A stretch of DNA of 64,000 nt, taken from NCBI RefSeq assembly GCF_021155775.2, contig NC_060237.1:18436970-18500969 (forward strand), in the 5' to 3' direction. Both the position numbers and the translations under genes were made by a program. Source of the DNA: Neodiprion pinetum. Taxonomy: Eukaryota > Arthropoda > Insecta > Hymenoptera > Diprionidae. The stretch's first letter is position 1. Each line of letters starts with the position of its first letter. The notes beneath the pieces are model-generated. The model ran no database searches. It had not been told where the DNA came from and saw only the letters and a program-made list of their open reading frames with translations. Positions 11,635 through 25,700 of the stretch are shown here, in pieces.

Positions 11635-14600
11635 ATGGATATGGAAAAAGTTTTGATGGAATTGAAAGAAAGCAAAAAAGATGGAAGTCTACAAATTTTT
11701 AGAGTTAGTATTTGTTCGATACTATCATGAACTGTGGGATTGAATTTATATTACATCATTCGTTTTTCTAATTTTTTTTCTGATGTAAAAATCACATAAA
11801 TGCATCGTTTATCATTTTCATATCATGAAGAGTTAGGTACATTGACGGATGAATGGCAAGCAACATGATTCATTGTTGATTTTGAAATAAATGTTTCAAG
11901 TTAAAAATTGAATTAGTGCTTGTTCATTTCACTACTAATTTCATGTTTTTATTTTCTTTTCTTTTTTTTGTGACAGCATAATGATAATTGTAAGTTAATA
12001 GTTATTTCGAAACATAATACATTTGATGTGTCATTATTGGCTGTATTATACTTACATGTACTAATTAGTGATGAAAATAGATTAGCTTTCGTGTATCCAG
12101 AAATAAAATGTACCGGGGTTAAAAATAAATTTTTAAGCAAATTTATGGACACGAAATTTCCTCATTTGATGTAAAGATTTTGACATCTTTCCCACGGATA
12201 TTTTTTTCTTACAGAAATTGATAACTTGTGGAACAACTCCAATTTGTAAGCTGAAAGAAAGGGTACCAGATAAACAAGCCATGTGGCAGCCAGTTTTAAT
12301 GGAATTATTGGAAATTTTGGCAAACAATCGGGACTACGGCAAAGAGCAAATTTTACTTATTCCTCACGCGTTTTTAGTGCTGCTTTATGAGCAATATGAT
12401 ATTGATGAATTCAAAAGGGTTTTGCAAAGTTATTTGCAGTTGGACAAGAATCCCTTACATTCCTTCAATACAGATTATGACATTCAAGACATAGATTTGT
12501 TCAAATTGCTAATTACCCATGGATACTTGCAAGTCAATCGGAAGTCGATTTACGCTGGAGAGATATGTAAATTACCATTCGAAGTGTTATATAAAAATTG
12601 TACACGATATACAAAATATACATACCTTGCTTACAAGGTATTATACGCATGGCTTCAGAGAACATCAAAGACTGATTTTTGGGAGAAGAATGATTTTATC
12701 TTTGAGAAAAAATTGGAAATCATCATCTTCTCCAATTGGAATAACTCGATAAAAGAAGTCAGTAAACAAAATTCTACCTCAATCTTCAATCAATATTTAA
12801 GAATAATGAACCAAAAGTACGAAGGATTCCTGCAGTTTCTATTTAAAGATTGCCTTGATAATATATCTTGGCTAAATGAGACTAAGTATGTCATTTTATC
12901 TGAGGTATTCGATGTATGGGACAATGTTAACGTAATGGTCCAAGGAGATTTTATCTTATGTACGTTTATATGCTTGACAAAAAATTATTTGCGCAGTTCT
13001 GGTACTAGACTGTATAACATAATCTCAACTAAACTTGGTGAAACGCAATGGAAAAACGCTTTTGGATATCCCATCAGCCATATGGTTCGTCAATGGGAAT
13101 CTGGGTCACAGTAAGTTTCGTCAATAATCATTATTCAATTTTGGTAACTGATATGAAACTAATTTTCAGAAAAAATGATCAAGCTCTTCATTGGCTTTGT
13201 ACTCAATGGCTTGAGCCTACAGTTAAAAAGAACCCTGCGCTCTTATCATTTCTGTGGGATCTGAGCAAAACCGCGCATAATATTCTCTTTCGCTCACATC
13301 TGGAAAGAATTTTTTCTCAAACACGTAAACTACAAGAAGCTGGAACTGTACACACTTTAATCGATCATTGCGATGAATACTTGAGATTGAACAGCTTTGC
13401 AATACACTGCCAAAAGCTCATTTGTTTTAAAAATGAGAATGTGGAAAATCATTTCTTCGTCATCAAGCATTTCTTGTTCTATAACGCCAATTCTAATTCA
13501 ACGTTTTTGAGACGTGGTATCATCAAATATTTTAAAATTTTTTTGTTCAACTTATTGAAATCTTGTACTACTCAGCAACATTACACTGTTGAAGTATTTT
13601 CTATTTTTTATTGGTTACACCGATTTTTTCTGGATTGTTTTGAGATCGGTTCGTGTTATCAACGGAAAGTGTTGGGAATAAAGTTATACGAAACAATTTT
13701 ATTTTATATGAACGAGAGAGAAATAAGCAATGAATTGAGCAACGATCCTCGACATAGAGATGAGCTGAGAAATGGGTTCAAAATGAAACAACAATTGGAA
13801 AAGTTCGGCGAATGGACCTTTACAAATAAAATGAGTCTGTTGTGGCTGCTTAAACTGATATTGGACCCTGCAACTGATGTTAAAGAAATTTCTGCCAAAA
13901 TTATTTTAGAACATTTCCAAAAGAGTTCTTCAAATGATTCTGAGTTAAAGGTGGTATCCTTTGACTTCATAAAAAATCGTGACTTCAGGTACTAAAACTC
14001 AATATTTTTACAGATAATATTTGATACAGCAATAATGAAGTGTAACTCGTCTAAGTTCTATGAAACTGAAAGTGGATCAATGCTTATTAAAATACTTTCA
14101 AAGTGGCGTCCGTTTCATGAAATAACTGCGATAAAATTAGAATCTATGTCGCATGAACGTTGTGAATTTTACAAGTCGTTAACAATGCACACGAAATACA
14201 CAGAATATCTTTTACACGAAGCTCATAAGCAACTGGCTGACATAAAACGAGATATTCTAAGAGCTGCAATGCAAAATTCACCTTTTCATGGTACTTTAAC
14301 GGCGATATTGAATGTTGGCTTCCAAAATGACTTAGAAACAGAGTTGATGACCCCAGAGTTTGCGGAAAACTTATTGGAACTTTTGGAAGATGCTGTGCAC
14401 TTTTTACTATCGTTACTGTCTTCAAAATCAAGTAACCATGGTAAATGTATATACATAAACGAGAAGGTTCAGAAATGTTTGCTGACTTAATCTAAAAAAA
14501 ATATTATGATTACATATCGGATTGTTGCTTTGCAATTAGCACTGTTGTAAATAAAGATTCTTAACTAATTGATAACTTTATTTGGCAGATTTTTCGTCTT

Positions 14601-17600
14601 CTTTCGCAGAAATGGGATTAGCAATTGACACAACTGTAAAAGACAGTGAAATTTCTGATGACTATGATGATACCATCCTTTCACCAGCGCATCAATTGGT
14701 TATTACTTGCATTTGGATATCGCTGAAGGTTGTACTGCCATTATGCGTCTAGTTTTTACCTATTTACTCTTGAATGTAAGTTTGTTTGTTTTTGACACTC
14801 ATTTGTAGGCATCGTGTGAACTAGCTACCGAAATTGGGATGTTAACGTACTCATACAAGACAGTCGAACGTTCTGCAAGTGTGATTACTTTGGTACTAAC
14901 GAAATGTCGTCATAAAGGTGCCATCGAAGCTGCCGGTGTAGCAATCGGCCATTTAACTAGGTATGCCAATAAAAATATATTTTCTCATGTAAACTGTGTT
15001 ATTTTTATTATGTAAGTACAGGCCTCACGGGACAGTGTTCTGTAAATTGTCCCCAACTTTAAGTGGAAATCTACACTTGTTTAAAATGATTCGATCTTAC
15101 TTTATACGTCTATGTCTACAGTACATCTAGAAAAAGTAATATTGTTTGTAGAAAATTAGTGAACGTCAAAGGATACAGTAATCTACCAGAAGAATGGCTG
15201 ACTAATTTAATATCTGGTCATAAGAATAATCCAAATTTAACAAGACGGAGCGCCGGTTTAGCGATAATGTTTCATCGAATTGTGGCAAATGATAATAGGC
15301 ATGGTAAACCATTGGTACACACTACGATCAGAAGTTTACTAAATTTGTTAGACGGAACACAGGAGGTTCCAGGAAATTTTCAACGAAACTCAAATTGTAC
15401 TACATCAAAGGAGGATAAAAACGAGGTTTATCAAGATCTACCACGCGCAAAACACTTGCATTTCATTCAGAGACTAGTTTCCGACAGCGATTTGCATGCT
15501 CAAATTGTTCCCTACTTGGAGAGAATCACTATGGAATGTTTCAAAAATCTTCATTCTCAAGTATGGACTGTTCGGTAAGCAAATTATTACGATTACAAAT
15601 TAAGTAGAGTATGGTCATCAGGAAAGAGCAGATCAGTATTTACATTTTTAGTCACTTATTTTCACTGTAATGTTTTATGACTCAAATTTTCATCCCTTAA
15701 GAGGAGATTCCAAGCTTCGTTTCAACTTCTCAAAAAAAAAAATTCTATTGACAATCCCAATCCAGAAAATGTTGGAAATACTCCAATGATTATAGTGATA
15801 AATATTCAGATTCTGATCATGCAATGAATAGGAGAAGATTTGCATCGTTTCAAAACTAGCACTACTCTAACAATTATTCATATAAAAATCTGAATATTCT
15901 TATCCTTGATCAGAATAACATTTTGAACAATAACTCGATACGATTTTACTCAGCTACTTAGAAGAATAAACATGTTATTAGAGTCCCTCCATAATGATTT
16001 CATCTTACTGAAGATAAAACACGTATTGTGGAGTACACGTGTAGGTCATTTACAAGTACGAAAATCACGTTATTGAATTTCCAACAAGTATTTAATCTAT
16101 TTTTTCTATTCAGGAATGCCAGTCTTCAATTATTTGGCGCAATAGTTCCGAGGATATCTGGCCCGTGTAATGGGAGTCAAACGTTAGACTTTGGAAATGG
16201 TTACTCAGTGGATCATTTTATCACCCACTATCCAGAGTTGGCAAATCATGTACTATCGGAGTTGAAAAATGCTGCTTCCTGGGACAATAATTTGGACAAT
16301 ACATTGAAGAGTCATTCAGCAACTATACCGAGCATAATTCTTTTGTCTAGAATGTCTGTGGGTGGATCTGACTTGGTAGATTATTCATCAAAAACGTACA
16401 TTTCTAGTGTGAAGCAGAATCTGAAATTACTGTTCCGTAGTCCGATTGCTAATGTAAGAATCTTAGCAGCTAAAGCTTATGCCGCACTAGTTACATTACC
16501 TCAGATAAGTTGGGAATGCCTTAAGTTGAAACAGGTTGTACAAAACATTCATCATCCAAATGATCTTCATGGCTACATGTATGCAATAAAATACGTGAGC
16601 GACAAATTGCAGATGGAAAGCAAAAGTGTTAATCCACACTGTAGTACTAACAAGCCTGATACTTATTATCGACCGCAGCATTCTCTACAATGCAAGATAA
16701 ATTGTCCAGCTGATTATCTCTCAATTCAACATTCGCAAAACACTTTGTCTGAACATACAGTATCAAAAAATGCAGCAAAGAGTTTGTCACGAATTTCTGC
16801 AATAAAGAAATCCTGGAATGATCTGTACTATGGTAAAATGAAAATAAACTTATGCTATGTCGTTGAAGCAATGTCTTTAGTGGCATTTGAAAATTTAGAA
16901 AGTTACGATGACATTTTTTTATTCAATGAAATTGGACAAGATGTAGATCCTGTTTTAAAATCAGAAAGCAATAAACCAGGATTTAGTGAATTTATTGCCA
17001 CATCAACTCGACTCTATGTACAACATGTGAATCGTACTCGTAACATCGACCATGAAAAATTAGTTAAAATTCTCAAATCTCAGTGCACTGATCAGAGCGT
17101 GACTCTTTTGGACAACTTGAAATACGACGTACCCGTTCAAGATATCGTTCTGAATAATATTCTGCAAGTGTTTCCTGATTGTAACGAGGCTCTGTTAGAT
17201 GCAATGATTCGTTACTTAAGCGAATCTATTAGAAATTCTGCAATTTTCTCTACCACCCCAGTCGGAATTGGAGATAAATCAGCAGTGCTATGTTTTTCAC
17301 AGCTCTCATTACATAATTACGAAATCAAGAGAAAGGTGCATCAATTAAAGCAGAAGATCAAAGAAGATAGAAAATATTGGAAGCTGGAATTATTTTGTCA
17401 TATTCTAATTAATACACTCGACTTCGACAGTGTCGCAATTAATGATTTGGAACTTTACTGCTTCGCCAAATCTGTTGACAGTGATGAAAATCTCCGTAAA
17501 ATAGCAATTGATTGTACATCGTGTTTGTTGTTGCATTTTTCAAGAATTGAAAATAGCAATAAATTAAAAATCCTAAGGCTGTATTTAAATTTGTTGAAGG

Positions 17601-18142
17601 ATGAAATATCAGACATAAGGGAATTAGCCAGATCTAGCTTTGTAAATTTCTTTGATAGTAATTTTGCTGCTCAGAGCATACCTCCATTTAGTGAGACTCT
17701 GTATTATAAAATTTTAGATGAGATTATTATGAATAAAACCAGACATGCTACTTTTTCGATAATGGAGATAGTCGATTTTTTTTTAGATTGCTTGACATTC
17801 ATAAACTGTCCAAAAGATTTCAAAGTGTTAGTTGAAAGTCCATTTGATCATGAAGATCACGCAACGTCTGCAGAGGAAACTAAACTTTTAAATATCATAC
17901 ATTTTAGTATTTCACATATACAGAAGAACCAATCTGTAGATAATTTACATATAGGTGAAAATATTATTATAACAGACTCTTTTGATGTAATACGGGCCAA
18001 AAATGATATTCAAAGTGAGGGTAGTCCAGAATATTCTGATCTGAAAACTATTCTGGATCTTAATTACAGTGATTGCATGATAACTAAAAGAAACCTTGTT
18101 CTTAAATCATGCAATTCAATTATAGAATCAGTGAAGAGCTGA
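11635..18142 (+). CDS. THADA: THADA / tRNA methylation-associated HEAT protein (8 coding exons)
   Basis: Exons are 11635-11703, 12215-13110, 13170-13953, 14014-14440, 14589-14728, 14809-14960, 15152-15574 and 16114-18142. They give 4920 nt, 1639 aa, with all phases closing. Residues are mostly helical, HEAT-like. The diagnostic DUF2428 core spans exons 4-8: FAEMGLAID, CIWISLKASCELATEIG, RRSAGLAIMFHRI, HAQIVPYLERI and VWTVRNASLQLFGAIVPRI, equivalent to human RRSAGIP and PVWAVRNSS. Yeast Trm732, the same family, partners the Trm7 methyltransferase for 2'-O-methylation of tRNA position 32. Drosophila THADA affects fat storage and SERCA activity. The first ATG is preceded in frame by TAA. A short exon-like segment at 11376-11410 is probably 5'UTR. 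Exon 3 ends at a U12-like donor (see findings); a U2 alternative at 13951 would remove one Val. Confidence 0.88.
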
Positions 18143-19708
18143 AATTTCCCAACAATGAATGAGAAACGGCAAATTGTAAATAAATGTCAAAAAAAAAAAA
18201 ATAAAGAAACAATGTCAATAATAAAAATTATACACTGTATTCGTAACAATTTATCGACTCAGAAGAATAATAGCTTAAAAAATTTGAATGCCACAAAGTT
18301 ATAAGTATCTATAAAATAGGTTTATTGTATCCTGAATATAAAAGCAGGATCGATGCAAATTAAACTGTACAAACTGACTAAGAATGTTAACGGAGTTGAT
18401 TGAATTTTTTATTTGCATTTTTATTAACAGTCTTTGTAATAAAATCAATATTTAATGCTTCGCCAAAAAACGGCTATGAAAAGCAAATGGTAAGTTAGTA
18501 ATCTGTTTAGAGAGTAGTTTGAAATGTTCTTATCATGATCATGAAGAAGTAACTCACATGAAACTTGTATAAATGCACAATGTTAAGATTTCCTGACTTA
18601 TCATTTATTATAAATAAAATGCTTTTTTTTACACAACGATGCATTTTGCACATTCAGTATGCTCTGCAAATAAGAAATATTGTAACTAGCATATAGATTA
18701 CGAAATACAGACTTCATGATACATAATTATTGTAGATATCATTTTTTGCTTATCTCAACAATCATTCTAAACTAAAGTGACTTGACGTCAAGTCCTAAAG
18801 TTAAAAATTGCTGTGTTTATATAGTTGTACAGAGTAATTCGCAGAGTAGGCCAAGTAAAAATGACAGGGAAAAAGTAGCAGAAACGTGCAGATTACCAAA
18901 GTTCCTTTGTGTTATGAAATAATTATAAAACGACTGCAACAAACCGTTTCTAAATGCGGCTCTATCCCAAAAGCCAAGTCTTATTCAGAATCTAACTACA
19001 GAAGGTTTAAAGACCGTGACTACGAAATTTTTTATTCAAACTATATTTCGTACACCATACCCGTAAATGCAGCTTAAGGGGCATCTGACCTTTAAAATTT
19101 AACATCTTATATAAAAGAAAAAAAGTCTACTACATAATGCCGATTACTCTGCAAAACTATATCATGATTACATATACCTATTTTTATATATTGGCTCGAT
19201 CAATACAGCCTAACCTACTCATACGAATTAGTTCTAAATGATATCGTGATTCCAGAATTTTCTAGGTAAAAATGATTCAACTTTATAATGATTTTATCTA
19301 AAATTAAATGAAATGAGTCATAAGAAATTTTGTATACCTGACTGTCATAGGTTGATTATTTTCGTTTCATATTCAGACAGAACAGCTAAAATACCATTAT
19401 CTCATTAAATTTTCTCTGTTACTCCCTTTTTTGTTTCGATACTTCGACTAAAAAAAAAAAAAAAAAAAAAATCTTTACAAATTGAAGAATGTGACCATTT
19501 TATTTTTATATTACAATTGGCCTTCTTATACATATACAAATATCTTGATAATGGTAGTAACTAAACTGTCAGAAAACAATGACAGTCCTGTGGCTATCAA
19601 GTGATCAAGTGATTATAATTTTAACTAATTTTTTAAATATGACATAATTATGTTGCATCAAGTTTGAGTTTAATGTAATAATTTGTTATTTTTGTCAGTG
19701 CTCATCTG
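18143..19708. other. Convergent intergenic region THADA/CoREST
   Basis: About 1.6 kb of AT-rich 3' flank lies between two convergent genes. It holds an A-homopolymer of about 20 at 19451-19471. On the reverse strand an AATAAA (TTTATT at 19499-19504) lies about 205 nt past the CoREST stop and may be its poly(A) signal. No coding frame is credible here. Confidence 0.5.
18179..18205 (+). terminator. THADA polyadenylation signals (two AATAAA)
   Basis: AATAAA occurs at 18179-18184 and 18200-18205, within 65 nt of the THADA stop, flanking an A-rich run. Confidence 0.6.
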
Positions 19709-22700
19709 CTATTTAGTCGTTTGTCCTGGCGCGACAGACGCTTTTGCTTTTTGAGACGTCTCCGCATTTTCACTATTCTGTACTTGATCGACCTCCATCT
19801 GAAAATTGAATAATAAACATATCATCAACATTCACATGCCAAGTACGAGGTACAGATATAAGAATACAGAGAAATATTTTTATCACAAACCTTTTCATCT
19901 TTTTCATCATCGATTAAGATGGGTCCGTTTTCAGCCTCATATTCTTTTAGGACTGCGTCCAAATTATATCTTCGTCGATAATTAACAAAGAATGATCTTA
20001 GGTGGGCTTCTGTCTTAGTGCCAATCACGTCGGCGATAGCAGAAAAGTCTTTTCCATATTTCCTAACTCCTTGAACAGCTAGTAATAATTCGTCATTTGT
20101 CCATCGTGCATTAATACGACTGGAAACCTCTGGTGGTCGTAAATCGTCAATGCCGTCGGTTGTCTTCCGTTTTAGACCACTTACTTGCTGTTTGTTCGAT
20201 TGTATCTATCAGAAAAACAGAGAATCAGTTTCAAATATTTTATTATTCAAATGTTAAACACTGAAGATCAGAATTTAATAGTGAGTACGTTTGTGCATAT
20301 GTACAATATCAAAGGTTAAATACGAGTAGGCTTGAAGGCTTTTTTTAGGAATGCGTTTGCGTAATCAGATAAACACGAAGTATGTACTGTAATTCATAGT
20401 TCACCAATATATTTTGAATAGCAATATAGATATCTGTATGACGGAGGACTACTTGGTGTTTACAGGCACTGAAAATATAGAATAAAATCACTAAAGCATT
20501 CGAAATAACCAATTGAGAGTCTATTCTGTGCAGTACAATAAATGTATAAGTAAGTAGTTATTAACGAAATAGCATATTAATGGACTATTTACATCACAAA
20601 CAGGTTTACTACGGATTTAAAAGTTTTTATAATATCTGTGTCAAACTTTGCAATTAATGTAGTATAAGTACAGCAGTTGGTATGCAAGAACATAAAAATA
20701 CTTGTCAATGAAAAATATTCGTTATGAAAACATGCAACGAGCAATAGTTATGATTGGTTTGTTACTATCTTGGAGAAAATCACATATCATTCAAAACTTC
20801 AATGCAATATGCATATGGGTAAATGATATAGGTATAATGCTCGGGGGGTATAAGAAAATAAAAGGTTAAAAGTAACTATAGAATTGTAGTCAATTTAAAA
20901 GCTTATAAAAATGTATCCACACGATGGGGCTTTAGTTTTGTTGTCTTGCTATGTTATTCCTCTTTTTTAAATTTTATTCATAACGTACTTGGCGTTTCAG
21001 GCTAACAATTTCGGTGTCAATGGCTTGCAGACTGTTGTTTGCCTGGTTTGGTTGGCCAGCTAATGCTGCTAGATCGTCATGATTGACGACCAATCCTCGT
21101 GGTGGTTTTCTTTTGTTCGAACGACCTGGCACAGAGCTCAGGGGCCTGGCAACTCCAGTACGCCTAGACGATGGAGAAATGTAACTATTGTATCCCGAGT
21201 AAGATTCCATTCAGCTTTATGACCATAGAATCATATTTTTTCCCCTATTGCCTCTCCATCACTTTGGAATTGAAATATTTATAAAGTTTCTATCCGTTTT
21301 CTGCCTTAAGTTGCTCAGCATGAGGTTACAGGGCACAGAATGGGTAGTAAAGTTCAGAATGACATGATACTTGGAAAATGGATGTGAGAAATGGAATGAA
21401 GCTTCAAAAATGAGTGATACTGCTAATGTCGTTTCAATTTTCATTTGGATTGTATGGCTTCGACGTGGATTACAATGTATATTCAGCTAACTACGATGAA
21501 TAACGGTGCTATCCAGATTGATTTTGATTTGATATGTACAAGAATAAAAATAAAAATAAACTATTCGCGATACATAGCGAAATGACGTTTCATTCATATT
21601 TTTTAAAATTATTTGACGTTTTAGTTCACTGACCTCCAGTGCAGATAGCAGCTATGACACGCATGTCCCTTGGGCGTTGTACGAACGCTATGACAAGCGA
21701 CACCGCAGTTGCTACACGCCCCCTACAAAATACAATAACCCTTTTAAAACAAATTTGGAACAGATTCCGATCATAAAATTTCGAAAATTGCATTCGATAA
21801 TCAAACTGTACAAACAAATGTTTGTGAGAGAAAATTTGAACCGATACGAAAATTTCAGATTATAAATGCAAGTTTTTATTGGCATAATAATGCTTACGTT
21901 ACAAGGAAATATCACTGCATCACAGTGTTAGGCAATATCAAACAGTGTCAGATATTTAAAATAGAATCACTAAATTACACTCATATCTCTTTCCATCTAA
22001 TATACTGAGACTGTGGAGAGAATGAAGATTCAATGATTGTAATTGTGTTAATTTTTAAAGCCGTATATTTGGAAAATTACTGGTTCGTCTCTTATGAAAT
22101 AATATGAGATTTTCTAACAATTATCAGCATACCTAGTAATGAATGAGAGCGATATTTTATCTCAATATGCTCATTAATTAATACAAAATTCTGTGCTTTT
22201 AAAATTTGACGCCCTTCAGCTAGAGATAATCATGTATGTACATATTTCCTATATATATGGAGATGATCAATTACGAGGTTTCAATCTTTTTCACTCAAAT
22301 GACTGCTGTAATTTAATTACTATAGATGAAGATATTTGAAACAAAAACAAATTTATTTTTGTATTACCAAAGTCTTGTGAACCTTTTAACGGCAGGAGTG
22401 GTTGATATATGAACCAACCAGGGGAATTTTTATGCAGTGAATATAGGATAAATAGTGTGAAAATCAAATCACGTAAGAAAATACACTGAAAACTTCACGC
22501 CAAATTTTTTGCATTGGACTTTACCTTATAAGGGCGGCTGATCGATATATCGACCAGCAGTACGATTAGGGACTGTACATTGAAAATTCATTGAATTTAG
22601 TTCTAAAATTCACGTCTAATTTTACCTTACATTTCCCCACTGTTAAAAGGTTAATGACTATACTTAGTAAAACGTTGTCTGTTGAATATTTCATGAAATG

Positions 22701-25700
22701 AATTTTGTAACAGATGCAACTTTTTTTTATTGCGTTCATAGAGTTGAATATTTTGTGGAAACTACAGGGTTTTGGCAGAAGAGGGAATAAATTTTTTTAG
22801 AGTCCTCCTACGAGTCCAGAAAAAGTAAAAAGTTCGTGACCTTCTACATGACTAGTCATCTGTCTGATATAAGAATTCATTTTTTTGTAGGTATGCTCGT
22901 AATTGTGGCAAAATCTGATATATTCATTTGCTGGGAATATGATCTGTCTGTTCCAAGTTTGAAAATAATAAAAATCAAGCCTGTGATTTCAAGCAAGCTA
23001 AAAAGGGTTCTCGTTTACTCGCGATCTTTAGACGGGGTTCATACTTGACGAAGTGCAAACTGTAGGATCAATATGTAAAATTGGGTAGGTGTAAAGTTTT
23101 TGGCAGTACTACTGTGGAATATACGAAGCGAACTAGCCTACTCAAGTGGGGTAAGGCTAGGTTGGGTACCTGAACCTGAGGCATGTTTTCCGAGTCGGAC
23201 GAGGCCTTGGCATCACCGCCTTGGCTCCCCTGCACAGCTTGGTTTTTTCCACGACGTATTCCGCGGTGGATCGTCCACTTCTAGAACGTTCCACATTCGT
23301 TCACACTATAGCCTAGCTTTAACGTAATCCTTATGCAACGAAAAGATGGCCTAAATTCTCATTTTTAAAGGAAGTACGACAAACGTAAAATACAACATGT
23401 CTTGTATCAAGTTTAAAATGACATTTCACAACAAATCATATGGGATACGCGAAGTGAGGATTGGATTTATGGCAAAAAATGTATCAAATAACACAGTGTC
23501 AAACTTTATGTCTCGTTAATATGAATTTTTTCAAGTCCACAAATACTATTATTTCTGATGTCACGGTATCTCTATAATGGCAATTTTTTTTAGCCAATTT
23601 CAAGACCGATACAATAATGAACTAGATTGATTTTCATTGATTGAACAGAATTTATCAACAGATGATTGATAGTTCCATGCAAAAACCAATAACTACATTG
23701 CATTCCATGTACTGAAGATGACTTTTGCTCAATTTTCAAAATAGTAATACACAATGACCTATTATTCAAGTTGATACCATCTTTTCGCAATTGTTACTTT
23801 CTAAATTGGATAATTATATTTAGTTTGTTCAGTTTCCTCTTCTACCTCATTCATTTCTCTATATTATATTTTTAAAATGTTATCGTGTGGTGGATACATT
23901 TTTATTATCATTAAAATATAAGTTAGTATAGTGATCCAGTAACCATTTTCGAACTCATTTAAAATGCAATAGAGATGAAAAAAAAATGTATGATAGAAGA
24001 GATAAGGTTGCGGAAAAAGTCAAGATACATATATAGCGCATCGAAGTTTGACCATAGATAAAACCATAGTTATGTATAAACTTATCACATGAGACTATAG
24101 CCCACTGTATGTATATGCGTGAAAACATTATTACAGTAAATTACTCCAAAAAAATCAGAATGTTTTGTAGGACTAGATAGTAGTTTGGAGTTCTCAAGTA
24201 AATCAAATAAAAAACACCACTTCATATCAATAAACCTGATCCGTTCCATCAATAGAACAATAATATGAACCCTGCAGCAAATGAAATGCCAACAGGTCGT
24301 GATGTATATGGATGTTTACATCTTCGCTATTGCAATCATTTGACTATATCAATAGGCAATAAATTTCTCTTGAAGGAAGCTCCCAATATTAAAATTCACA
24401 CAAAAAGTTACAAACATGCGTTAATAGATCAAGCAAGCTATTGCAAAGTAAGATTGCTCTTAGTTCCGAAATGCTGCATCAATATTTAGATTCAAAATTG
24501 AGATATTTTCAATGAGAGTGACGATAATTGGCCAAAAGGTCATTTTCTTTAAGTAACATTCCATAGACCTGTGTTCAGTTAAATGCAGAGTTTTGTACGA
24601 TATTTCAGATGTTCATTGTAAGTCGAACGCATATGGAAAAAAAAAATGATCAAACACTATTTCTAATAATCAATTTTTTTTTTTTAAAACAAAGGGGTAC
24701 AAACAATAACACGTAATATGAGATTTAAAAAATTTCAATATTGCCTAGGCAGTATCATTCAATGGATACTGATAACAGAATAACAAATTAGAATCGAACA
24801 CTTGTCACACATGCATTAGATACTTGGATCGATGGTATAATTAAAAGGGAGGCAACTTACTTTATCCTCTGACTCACTATCGGTATTGGAACCCAGTTCA
24901 CTTCCATTTTCGCTGCCGTTTTCGCCTTCTTTTCCTCCACTATTTAATTTTCGCGCTTGTCTATCCATCAACGACGTTCTAGTTCTCGTTTTCTTCCAAC
25001 TGTAGTAATACTTCACGAGGCTTGCGATTGATTTGTCTGGAAGCTAATAAGACCAAGTTGTAAACAGATATATGAGGCATTACACTGAGTATAAATCATT
25101 GATGAATAATTAACAAGTGAAACAGCAGAAAGTCAATTATTAAAACTGCTTCACCTGATGTATTCTTTAAATTCACATTGCCTTGGTTCAAAACAGAGCT
25201 AAAATCGATATTTATTGAAACTTGTTTGAACAATATAATGTGAATGCGTCACTAGCACAAATTTTACTAGAAGCAAAATTGAATATATATTATCGTAACT
25301 CAATTATAATGTGTACATACCATTTGACGAATACGATGAAAACTTTTTCCATGAAATTGAAAGGCTTGTTCAAACAAAACTTTATCTTCGACGGTCCATT
25401 CGTCAGGGAATGGTGTGAAATTTGCCAAGTCCAAAACAGCTCGCTCCAAATTGTGTTTATGCCAAAAAAGCATTCCTAAAGCCTGTTCTCCATTGTACCC
25501 ATATTTTTCTTTTGCTAATATAATGTATTCATCCACTGTGAATAAAATATCAATTCATGAATTCATGTTGACAATTACTATTTTTTAAAATGTGACAAAT
25601 ACCTTCGCAATTTACTGTATCAGAGCTGACATTCACTCATTTTTAATGAATAATTATATTAAATAAGTATACAAGAAAGGATTTTTGAAATCTGGTCTGT

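Noticed and set aside
12519..12752. Plus-strand frame inside THADA exon 2
   Set aside because: Shadow of the real THADA frame.
22836..23048. Plus-strand frame within a CoREST intron
   Set aside because: No motif and no supporting splice sites; low-complexity hydrophobic composition.
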